A program made the position numbers and the translations under genes. From Spirochaetota bacterium (GTDB lineage: Bacteria; Spirochaetota; GWE2-31-10; MWDO01): a DNA stretch of 5,472 bases. Shown here one piece after another: positions 1 to 5,104 of this stretch; position 1 is the first letter of the stretch; the number at the start of each line of letters is the position of its first letter. The notes under the pieces are model-generated. The model was given only the letters and a program-made list of their open reading frames with translations, searched no databases and was not told the origin of the DNA. The stretch is taken from NCBI GenBank assembly GCA_017998755.1, contig JAGOCL010000196.1:1-5472 (forward strand). The letters run 5' to 3'.

Positions 1-2
1 AA

Positions 3-305
3 ATTAATAGAGTAGGTAAACAACAAGCTCTGACGAAAGAAAACGACGTATTAAAACAGGAAATACTCAATAGCGATATTCATAAACAAGGAATAAAAGA
101 CTCGGAAGAAATCCCTGAAACCAAAAACCTTGACGAGGAATTCTCAAAAATTAAGGACGAAGAAAACGGTAAAAACCAGAAGAAAAAGAAGAAAAAAAAC
201 GCCAATCAATCGGACGACGCCGATGAAGAATCTCAAGAAGAAAATCAAAGCCAAAACGTTATTACCGACCCTAAAATCGGAAGAAAAATTGATATTTTAG
301 GATAG
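3..305 (+). CDS. C-terminal end of an unrecognised protein with a lysine-rich acidic tail (5' partial)
   Basis: An open frame enters from the left edge and runs 100 codons to a TAG stop at 303-305; no start codon for it lies in the window. The first ~30 residues (INRVGKQQALTKENDVLKQE and following) look helical and possibly coiled-coil. Residues about 38-85 are very rich in Lys, Glu, Asp, Asn and Gln, with a run of six lysines at residues 60-65, so this part is probably disordered. The protein ends with PKIGRKIDILG, a short less-charged tail that could be a conserved terminal motif. The other two forward frames are closed by stops within the first few codons, and codon use resembles that of the flagellar genes. 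The gene converges on the flagellar operon and shares its terminator, so there is no operon link to motility. I do not recognise the family and assign no function. Confidence 0.7.
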   Translation: MNRVGKQQALTKENDVLKQEILNSDIHKQGIKDSEEIPETKNLDEEFSKIKDEENGKNQKKKKKKNANQSDDADEESQEENQSQNVITDPKIGRKIDILG

Positions 306-328
306 TTTTACGTTTTATTATACTAGAT

Positions 329-360
329 AAAAAAAACCGCCTTTTCCGGCGGTTTTTTTT
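329..360. terminator. Bidirectional Rho-independent terminator between convergent genes
   Basis: A perfect 13-bp inverted repeat: eight A (329-336) plus CCGCC (337-341), a six-base loop TTTTCC (342-347), then GGCGG (348-352) plus eight T (353-360). Each RNA strand therefore forms a GC-rich hairpin followed by a U tract. It lies 23 bp after the stop of the plus-strand gene and 21 bp after the stop of fliY, so it can end both transcripts. Confidence 0.95.
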
Positions 361-381
361 ATTATTGAATAGTTTTTTATT

Positions 382-1581
382 TTACAGATCTCTAATCCTA
401 TCCATAGGATTGATAATTTCCGTTACTCTAACGCCGAAGTTCTCGTCTATTACTACGACCTCTCCCCGCGCTATAAGCTTGCCGTTAACAAGTATGTCAA
501 CCGGCTCTCCCGCGAGTTTATCAAGTTCTATAACCGTTCCTTCTCCCATACCGAGTATCTCTTTTATGGACTTCTTGGTTCTACCGAGTTCTACGGTTAG
601 CTCCATATTTACGTCCATCAAGAGGTTGATATTACCGCCTTGAGCGTCCGCTTGAGCCGGTTGAAAAGAAGAAAACTGCACGTTTTGGAACTGATTTTGA
701 GGCATACCGCCCATATTCATCATACCCATATTTTGAGGCATACCGCCGCCCATGTTCATCATACCCATATTTTGAGGCATACCGCCCATATTAGACATAC
801 CCATATTCTGCGGCATACCGCCCATGTTCATCGTTTGTCCCATAGAGCCCGCGTTATTTTTTGTCCCGGCGTTACCGCCCATCTGATTTGAAGCGGGGGT
901 TATAGACGAAGTCAGATCTTTAACTACGTTTAGCCCGAATATTTCGATCAATTTAGTAGAGGCAGTTCCTTCGATTGAGAAATCGTAAACTACTTTTACA
1001 TAATTATCCCCCGAATTAACCGTCATCATTGAGTTGTCTTTCATACCAATAACCGGCGGAGAAGTTCGCAACTCTTTTTTTACCTTAGTGCCGATAGTAT
1101 TGCTTGAATTTCCCGAAAGGACGTTCATAGCTTCGCTAACGGCCCCAAACTCCATATCCGTTAACTCTTCAAATTCTTGTCCCATCATGAGACCCGCTAT
1201 ACTTTTGGCCAAATCCACGTCTAATATATAACTATGATGACCTATAGCCCCCGACTCGTAATCCATTACAATTTCAACAAATTGTCCGGACATTTGATTT
1301 GAGATATCTCTTCCGCTTAATACTTCCAACCTTGGAGAACCGACGGTAACAACTTTACCGATAAGAGCCCCCAAAGCTCCGCCAACGTTTCCGGACGAAG
1401 AATTAATTAGATCCAAAAATGCGGAATTCTCCGCTTGAGATAGTAAACCGGAATTTGATCCTCCGCCGTTCATCCCAATATTATCTGAAAACGAACCGCC
1501 GTTAGAATTATCCGAAGCGCCGTCGTCTGTGCCTTGCAACAAAGCGTCAATCTCGTCCTGAGATAATGAACCATCGCTCAT
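382..1581 (-). CDS. fliY: Flagellar motor switch protein FliY (FliN-type, with CheC-like domain)
   Basis: A component of the cytoplasmic C-ring that works with FliM and FliG in switching rotation. The 399 residues fall into clear parts: an N-terminal motif LSQDEIDALL (residues 6-15) like the CheY-P-binding motif of FliM; a Gly/Asn/Ser linker (17-44); a CheC-like domain (about 45-228) with the phosphatase-type pattern E150-x2-N153-x22-P176; a low-complexity linker (229-313) containing Met/Gly/Pro/Gln/Asn tandem repeats; and a C-terminal SpoA/FliN domain (about 317-397) containing MELTVELGRTKKSIKEIL. The length is well above short FliN (about 100-140 residues) and fits the FliY form. The ATG overlaps the fliM stop as ATGA, and a strong GGAGGAG ribosome site sits inside the last fliM codons, so translation is probably coupled. 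Only one CheC-type site is visible, and the Asp/Ser expected four residues before E150 is Gly146. Whether this copy dephosphorylates CheY-P is inference. Confidence 0.95.
   Translation of the reverse strand: MSDGSLSQDEIDALLQGTDDGASDNSNGGSFSDNIGMNGGGSNSGLLSQAENSAFLDLINSSSGNVGGALGALIGKVVTVGSPRLEVLSGRDISNQMSGQFVEIVMDYESGAIGHHSYILDVDLAKSIAGLMMGQEFEELTDMEFGAVSEAMNVLSGNSSNTIGTKVKKELRTSPPVIGMKDNSMMTVNSGDNYVKVVYDFSIEGTASTKLIEIFGLNVVKDLTSSITPASNQMGGNAGTKNNAGSMGQTMNMGGMPQNMGMSNMGGMPQNMGMMNMGGGMPQNMGMMNMGGMPQNQFQNVQFSSFQPAQADAQGGNINLLMDVNMELTVELGRTKKSIKEILGMGEGTVIELDKLAGEPVDILVNGKLIARGEVVVIDENFGVRVTEIINPMDRIRDL
694..828 (-). repeat. 36-39-nt in-frame tandem repeats in the fliY linker
   Basis: Three consecutive units plus a partial fourth encode NMGGMPQNMGM followed by S or M. 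The units are residues 252-263 (793-828), 264-275 (757-792), 276-288 (718-756, with one extra Gly) and the start of a fourth at 289-296 (694-717). The DNA copies are nearly identical, which points to recent slippage or recombination, and the extra glycine shows that copy length varies. The repeat links the CheC-like and SpoA domains of FliY. Confidence 0.9.
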
Positions 1582-2603
1582 TCTTCTCCTCCTTCTTCCA
1601 TATCTTCAAAATCTTGTATCTCTTTAGAGCCTAGAACTTTAACAATTTGTATCGCCATCTTGCTTCCTACCGTTCCGGGTCTACATTCAAATTTATTTTT
1701 GTTCCCAATATTAGCGACAAAATTATCTTTAGTTTTAACTCCAAGTTTAATACAATCGTTTAACCTCAACGCTAATACGTCTTTTATTTTTATATCTATC
1801 TTTCCTATCTCGACAATCAAGTCTACGATTACGGTCTCGAGCCGCTCTTTTATAATTGCAAGATATTCCGTAGTAGTGCCTTTTCTAACGCTCGAATACC
1901 AATATTGTCCGGAAAGTTTTGATATAACCGGTTCGATCGTTATATAAGGAATACAAAAATTTGTCATCCCTTCCACGTCGCCTATTTTAGTCTCAAGCGT
2001 TACCAATACGACCATGTCAGACGGAGGAACAATCTGAGCAAACTGAGGATTAACCTCTATTCTACCCAATCTCGGCCTCAAATCAATAACGTTCGACCAT
2101 GCCTCTCGAAGGTTACCCAATATCCTGACTATAACCCCTTCGATAACGGCCGACTCTATCTCGGTCAACTCTCTGCTTATCTTAGGTCCCGAATCGCTCT
2201 TTCCGCCAAACAACTTCTCGATTATCGCAAAAGTTATCGAAGGGTCTATTTCGAGCACCGCATTACCTTTTAACGGCTCCATGTCGATAACCGCTAAGGT
2301 AGTCGGATTAGGAATTGATCTGATAAACTCTTCGTACGTCAACTGATCGACAGACGCAACGTGAACGTGAGCTAAAGCTCTAAGCTGAGCCGAAAGCCCG
2401 GTAGTCGTTAATCTGGCGAATGTCTCGTGTATCATCGAGATAGTTCTTATCTGATCTTTTGAAAATTTATCCGGTCTCTTAAAATCATAAATCTTGACCT
2501 TACGCTGATCGGTGGATTTACCCATCTCCTCCGCGTCGACTTCGCCCGTTGAAATAGCGGTTAAAAGCTGGTCAATTTCGTCCTGAGATAAAACTTCAGT
2601 CAT
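1578..2603 (-). CDS. fliM: Flagellar motor switch protein FliM
   Basis: The central C-ring protein, which binds phosphorylated CheY through its N-terminus, FliG through its middle domain, and FliN/FliY through its C-terminus. The 341 residues show the CheY-binding motif LSQDEIDQLL (5-14), the transition segment with YDFKRPDKFSKDQ (39-51), a CheC-like middle domain (about 45-235) and the C-terminal SpoA domain (about 248-325). The length is normal for the family. The ATG at 2601-2603 follows an AAGGG ribosome site about seven bases upstream and lies 21 nt after fliL. The acidic tail (EDMEEGGEE) is written in codons that also form the ribosome site for fliY, and the TGA stop overlaps the fliY ATG. 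An oddity is that the middle-domain loop reads FGGKSDSG (132-139), where many FliM proteins have a GGxG motif used in FliG contact. Confidence 0.97.
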   Translation of the reverse strand: MTEVLSQDEIDQLLTAISTGEVDAEEMGKSTDQRKVKIYDFKRPDKFSKDQIRTISMIHETFARLTTTGLSAQLRALAHVHVASVDQLTYEEFIRSIPNPTTLAVIDMEPLKGNAVLEIDPSITFAIIEKLFGGKSDSGPKISRELTEIESAVIEGVIVRILGNLREAWSNVIDLRPRLGRIEVNPQFAQIVPPSDMVVLVTLETKIGDVEGMTNFCIPYITIEPVISKLSGQYWYSSVRKGTTTEYLAIIKERLETVIVDLIVEIGKIDIKIKDVLALRLNDCIKLGVKTKDNFVANIGNKNKFECRPGTVGSKMAIQIVKVLGSKEIQDFEDMEEGGEE

Positions 2604-2624
2604 TTATATCCCTTAAAATAAAAA

Positions 2625-3158
2625 TTACATCAAAGTATATTCTAGATAATATACTCTCTCAACTTTTCCTTCGTTTAATATCCGATTAATCTGCTTTAAA
2701 AGGTCCTCTTCCAGTCTGTCCAGGGCGTTCTCGTCTGCAAAATAGTCGGACTTCAATCTCGACAGATGCTTAATAATAACGTCCCTGATAACCGGAATAA
2801 CCTGAGTCAATTCGGTCTGTATTTTTTTATCGCCAGCTTTAAATCCCAAAGAAACTTTCAACTGTATCATCCTACCGTCGAGAAGCTGTTGTCTAAAGGG
2901 ATCGTCGATCTTCATGTATTCCAAATGAGCTTTATTAACCCTAACAATCGTATCGCCGTCAGGAATAGTCGACGCTCCTGTAGGAACTACGCATCTACTC
3001 ATAACTATAAATACCAAAACGCATACGATTATTATTCCGATAACAGAAGCTACTATATAAAGTATCCTAATAATAAAAGGACTTAAAAATCCGCCCTTTT
3101 TTATCTGCGGTTGACTGCTTTCGTCTCCCTCTTCAATCAGGTTTTCTTGATCAGACAT
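2625..3158 (-). CDS. fliL: Flagellar basal-body-associated protein FliL
   Basis: A single-pass inner-membrane protein that sits around or next to the MotA/MotB stator and supports motor output. The chosen start gives 177 residues: a short acidic cytoplasmic N-terminus (MSDQENLIEEGDES), one hydrophobic segment (about 28-54), then a periplasmic FliL domain with VSLGF (102-106), RDVIIKHLSRLKSDYF (125-140) and the C-terminal VERVYYLEYTLM. A frame extension to a TTG at 3177-3179 exists, but the GGAGGGGGAG ribosome site (3164-3173) lies inside it and five bases before the ATG at 3156-3158, so the ATG is preferred. The gene sits between motB (84-bp gap with a candidate promoter) and fliM (21-nt gap), the usual spirochaete position. 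Confidence 0.95.
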   Translation of the reverse strand: MSDQENLIEEGDESSQPQIKKGGFLSPFIIRILYIVASVIGIIIVCVLVFIVMSRCVVPTGASTIPDGDTIVRVNKAHLEYMKIDDPFRQQLLDGRMIQLKVSLGFKAGDKKIQTELTQVIPVIRDVIIKHLSRLKSDYFADENALDRLEEDLLKQINRILNEGKVERVYYLEYTLM

Positions 3159-3163
3159 GATAA

Positions 3164-3173
3164 CTCCCCCTCC
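3164..3173 (-). promoter_or_regulatory. Strong ribosome binding site that fixes the fliL start
   Basis: On the minus strand this reads GGAGGGGGAG and ends five bases before the fliL ATG. It overlaps codons of the longer TTG-initiated reading, which argues that the longer form is not the real start. Confidence 0.85.
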
Positions 3174-3179
3174 AATCAA

Positions 3180-3208
3180 ATAGTATTTAATTTTAAATTT
3201 ATTGTCAA
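3180..3208 (-). promoter_or_regulatory. Candidate sigma70-type promoter for fliL-fliM-fliY
   Basis: A perfect -35 hexamer TTGACA (3203-3208), a 17-base AT-only spacer, and TACTAT (3180-3185), which matches four of six -10 consensus bases. It lies in the only sizeable gap of the stator-to-switch part of the operon, just upstream of the fliL ribosome site. The -35 sits at the centre of a 13-bp palindrome (3199-3211). The start site and leader would be short. The call is from pattern only. Confidence 0.5.
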
Positions 3209-3242
3209 TAATTAATATAAAAAAATATCAATTTTAACAATA

Positions 3243-3971
3243 TTATTTTTCTCGTAAAATTATAATATCCACTCTTCTGTTCTTCGATCTTCCCTCTTCG
3301 GTTTCGTTACTGTAAATCGGCTGGTATTCGCCGTAACCTACGACCGACATCTTTTTTGGATCCGCCCCAAAATCTACTAAATAATCAAGCGTATTTAGCG
3401 CTCTTGCCGTTGATAAATGCCAGTTAGTCGGCCACGGTCCGTCGCTGTCGGTAGCGACCGTATCCGTATGCCCCTCTATTCTGATAGACTTGTCGTAAAA
3501 TAAGGGCTGAGCTATCAAATTAGCTATTTTCTCCAAAACCCCCCGCGTCGCGTCTATATCAAGCTCGGCGCTCGCTTTCTTAAAGTAAGCGTCGGTAGAT
3601 AAAGTGATCACTATACCCCTCTCGTTTAGAGTAACGGCAATCTTTCTCGTCTTTAATTCCGCCTGAAAAACCGAAATCGCCTCTTTATGCGCTTTCGCCA
3701 TACCGCTTCCTCTTTCGTTAGAAGGAAGACTTTCAATAGAGCTTCCTAAATCGGCAAGTCTACCGGCAGTCAAAGTTCTTCCGCCGGGCATTATACCAAA
3801 TCCCCCTTGAAAAGGGGACAGTATCAATTGAACCTCTATTATATCAAAATGAGCCATAGAAACAATCAATACGAAAAACGTTAATAAAAGCGAGTTCAAA
3901 TCCCCAAAAGTCAACATCCAATCGGGGGATCCCTCTTCGCACTTCTTATCTTTCTTTCTTCCGGATGCCAT
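3243..3971 (-). CDS. motB: Stator protein MotB (peptidoglycan-anchored motor protein)
   Basis: It pairs with MotA to form the ion channel that drives flagellar rotation, and anchors the stator to peptidoglycan. The 242 residues show a basic N-terminus (GRKKDKK), one membrane segment (about 20-40) in the motif DWMLTFGDLNSLLLTFFVL with the ion-binding Asp24, a plug/linker region, and a C-terminal OmpA-like domain (about 122-241) with IEGHTDT (165-171), WHLSTARAL (184-192), VVGYGEYQP (210-218) and NRRVDI (231-236). These are the hallmark peptidoglycan-binding residues. The ATG at 3969-3971 follows a GGAG site seven bases upstream and lies 13 nt after motA. Two positions after Asp24 there is Asn26, where a hydrophobic residue such as Met is common in many homologues. 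Whether the motor uses protons or sodium cannot be told from this sequence alone. Confidence 0.97.
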   Translation of the reverse strand: MASGRKKDKKCEEGSPDWMLTFGDLNSLLLTFFVLIVSMAHFDIIEVQLILSPFQGGFGIMPGGRTLTAGRLADLGSSIESLPSNERGSGMAKAHKEAISVFQAELKTRKIAVTLNERGIVITLSTDAYFKKASAELDIDATRGVLEKIANLIAQPLFYDKSIRIEGHTDTVATDSDGPWPTNWHLSTARALNTLDYLVDFGADPKKMSVVGYGEYQPIYSNETEEGRSKNRRVDIIILREK

Positions 3972-3984
3972 TTAATACTCCATA

Positions 3985-4764
3985 TTATACGTCCGAAGTT
4001 TGTTTAATCTTGCCTCTCTCCCTCGGCGGTATAAAAGCGAGAAGTTTTTCCTCGACTATTCTTGGGTTGTCGCCCGTCTGTATAGATAATATCCCTTCAA
4101 GAATTATCTCTTTTTCGGCGGTTTCGTTAGCGTCTCTGTCCGTCAATTTATTTGATACAGGTATAAATACCAAGTTTGCCATTATAGCTCCGTAAAACGT
4201 GGTAATAAGAGCCGCCGCCATACCTTTACCTATAGCCGAGGGGTCGCCCATATTGTTTAACATACCTACGAGTCCGTACAAAGTCCCGATCATTCCGAAT
4301 GCCGGAGCAAGTTTACCCCAATCGCCAAATAATTTTATTCCAAAACCGTGTCTTGCGTTCATTTGATTTAGTTGATTATACATAATCGACTTTATTACTT
4401 CAGGGTCTGTTCCGTCGACAACAAGCCGTATCCCCTGTTTAAAAAAATCGTCGGTAAGAGACTCAATCTCGTCTTCCAAAGACAAAAGTCCTTCTCTTCT
4501 AGATTTCTCAGAAAAACTAACCAAAGTCTTAATAATATCGGCTATATTTGATTTGGGTTCGTTCATAACAATTTTAAGATACGTCCCCATTTTCATTATT
4601 CGTTTAATGGGCGATCCTACCATAAGAGCCGCGAACGACCCGATTATTGTGATAAATACGGAAACCAAATCCCAATAAATAGTCATCGGGAATCCGCCGA
4701 TTATGATAGAAAATATAATAGCAAAAAAACCAAGCGGAAGACCAATAATAAACCCTAAATCCAT
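3985..4764 (-). CDS. motA: Stator protein MotA (flagellar motor ion-channel subunit)
   Basis: The inner-membrane subunit that forms the stator channel with MotB and generates torque on FliG. The 259 residues have four hydrophobic segments (about 3-23, 32-50, 152-171, 184-206) with the large cytoplasmic loop between the second and third. The loop contains SRREGLLSLE, in which Arg89 and Glu97 line up with the torque-generating charged residues Arg90 and Glu98 of E. coli MotA. Pro154 (in KLAPAFGMIGTLYGLVGML) and Pro202 (in FIPVSNKL) correspond to the conserved channel prolines of E. coli MotA (173 and 222). The length is typical of the family. The start lies three bases after the flbD stop, and its GAGGAG ribosome site is formed by the last two flbD codons, so coupling with flbD is likely. 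Confidence 0.97.
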   Translation of the reverse strand: MDLGFIIGLPLGFFAIIFSIIIGGFPMTIYWDLVSVFITIIGSFAALMVGSPIKRIMKMGTYLKIVMNEPKSNIADIIKTLVSFSEKSRREGLLSLEDEIESLTDDFFKQGIRLVVDGTDPEVIKSIMYNQLNQMNARHGFGIKLFGDWGKLAPAFGMIGTLYGLVGMLNNMGDPSAIGKGMAAALITTFYGAIMANLVFIPVSNKLTDRDANETAEKEIILEGILSIQTGDNPRIVEEKLLAFIPPRERGKIKQTSDV

Positions 4765-4767
4765 CTA

Positions 4768-4962
4768 TCACTCCTCGCAGATAAGACCATAATTTCGTCT
4801 GTAACTCGTTATGTTTATAATTATTTCAGGGATTTTCTCTTTAACAATATACTGTACTTGAGAATCCATTGTTATAACGGTGTCCGGTTTCTCCTCAAGT
4901 CTTTCTATCAAATGAGGGTTAAGATAAAAAACGTCGCCGTTTAGCTTAGTAAGTTTTATCAT
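4768..4962 (-). CDS. flbD: FlbD/SwrD family small flagellar protein
   Basis: A 64-residue protein of the FlbD family (SwrD in Bacillus subtilis, where it raises motor power). This is a different protein from the Caulobacter regulator also named FlbD. The family pattern is clear: MIKLTKLNGDVFYLNPHLIERLEEKPDTVI, then VKEKIPEIIINI and a short tail (patterns split here at the natural break near residue 30). It has no signal peptide or membrane segment and should be cytoplasmic. The ATG at 4960-4962 follows a very G-rich ribosome site. Its place between flgE and motA, three bases from motA, is the standard one in spirochaetes and many Firmicutes and fits a role in stator function. The exact molecular activity of the family is not established. 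Confidence 0.93.
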   Translation of the reverse strand: MIKLTKLNGDVFYLNPHLIERLEEKPDTVITMDSQVQYIVKEKIPEIIINITSYRRNYGLICEE

Positions 4963-4965
4963 TTG

Positions 4966-4976
4966 CCCCCTCCCCC
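4966..4976 (-). promoter_or_regulatory. G-rich ribosome binding site of flbD
   Basis: On the minus strand this reads GGGGGAGGGGG and ends three bases before the flbD ATG; the GGAGG core leaves about six bases of spacing. It resembles the GGAGGGGGAG site of fliL, the other gene that follows a candidate promoter. Confidence 0.75.
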
Positions 4977-4981
4977 AAAAT

Positions 4982-5009
4982 ACTCTAACAATTTTAAAAT
5001 TTTTGTCAA
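4982..5009 (-). promoter_or_regulatory. Candidate sigma70-type promoter for flbD-motA-motB
   Basis: A perfect -35 hexamer TTGACA (5004-5009), a 16-base AT-rich spacer, and TAGAGT (4982-4987), which matches four of six -10 consensus bases. The start site would lie close to position 4975, at the edge of the flbD ribosome site, giving a very short leader. It lies downstream of the hairpin that follows flgE, so it could restart transcription of the stator genes. Pattern-based only. Confidence 0.4.
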
Positions 5010-5032
5010 GAATAATATTTTAAATATTATTC
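5010..5032. repeat. AT-rich perfect inverted repeat upstream of flbD
   Basis: A 10-bp perfect inverted repeat with a three-base centre (GAATAATATT, TTA, AATATTATTC). It directly abuts the TTGACA hexamer of the candidate flbD promoter. As an RNA hairpin it would be weak; as DNA it is in a position suited to an operator or an upstream AT element. No known operator is recognised. Confidence 0.6.
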
Positions 5033-5045
5033 ATATCTATATTTA

Positions 5046-5081
5046 GCGTCGCTATTTTGTTAAGAAACAAGATAGCGACGC
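5046..5081 (-). terminator. Strong hairpin after flgE (possible attenuator or 3'-end stabiliser)
   Basis: Arms 5046-5061 and 5066-5081 pair over 16 positions around a four-base loop (5062-5065). The outer ten base pairs (GCGTCGCTAT with ATAGCGACGC) are perfect. One position (5056/5071) is a G-U wobble in plus-strand RNA and an A-C mismatch in minus-strand RNA. The stem begins 23 bases after the flgE stop. No U tract follows on the minus strand, so it is not a classical terminator; partial termination or protection of the flgE mRNA end are both possible. Confidence 0.5.
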
Positions 5082-5104
5082 AAGTTATTTTAACAATCTA
5101 CCTA

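Noticed and set aside
194..200. A AAA AAC in frame, which resembles a -1 ribosomal slippery heptamer
   Set aside because: The -1 frame stops after about eight codons and there is no evident downstream stimulatory structure; an A-rich lysine tract explains it.
694..828. Regularly spaced repeats that could suggest a CRISPR array
   Set aside because: The units are directly adjacent with no unique spacers and are in frame within fliY.
640..891. Plus-strand open frame with a striking HTHILRHTAH-type histidine repeat
   Set aside because: It is the antisense reading of the fliY Met/Gly/Pro/Gln repeat; fliY is clearly the coding strand, with known domains on both sides.
1660..1947. Plus-strand open frames opposite fliM, fliY, fliL, motA and flgE
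   Set aside because: They are shadows of well-supported minus-strand genes and have no recognisable domains or ribosome sites.
3159..3179. TTG-initiated N-terminal extension of FliL (seven more residues)
   Set aside because: The extension codons are the GGAGGGGGAG ribosome site of the downstream ATG, and no ribosome site precedes the TTG.
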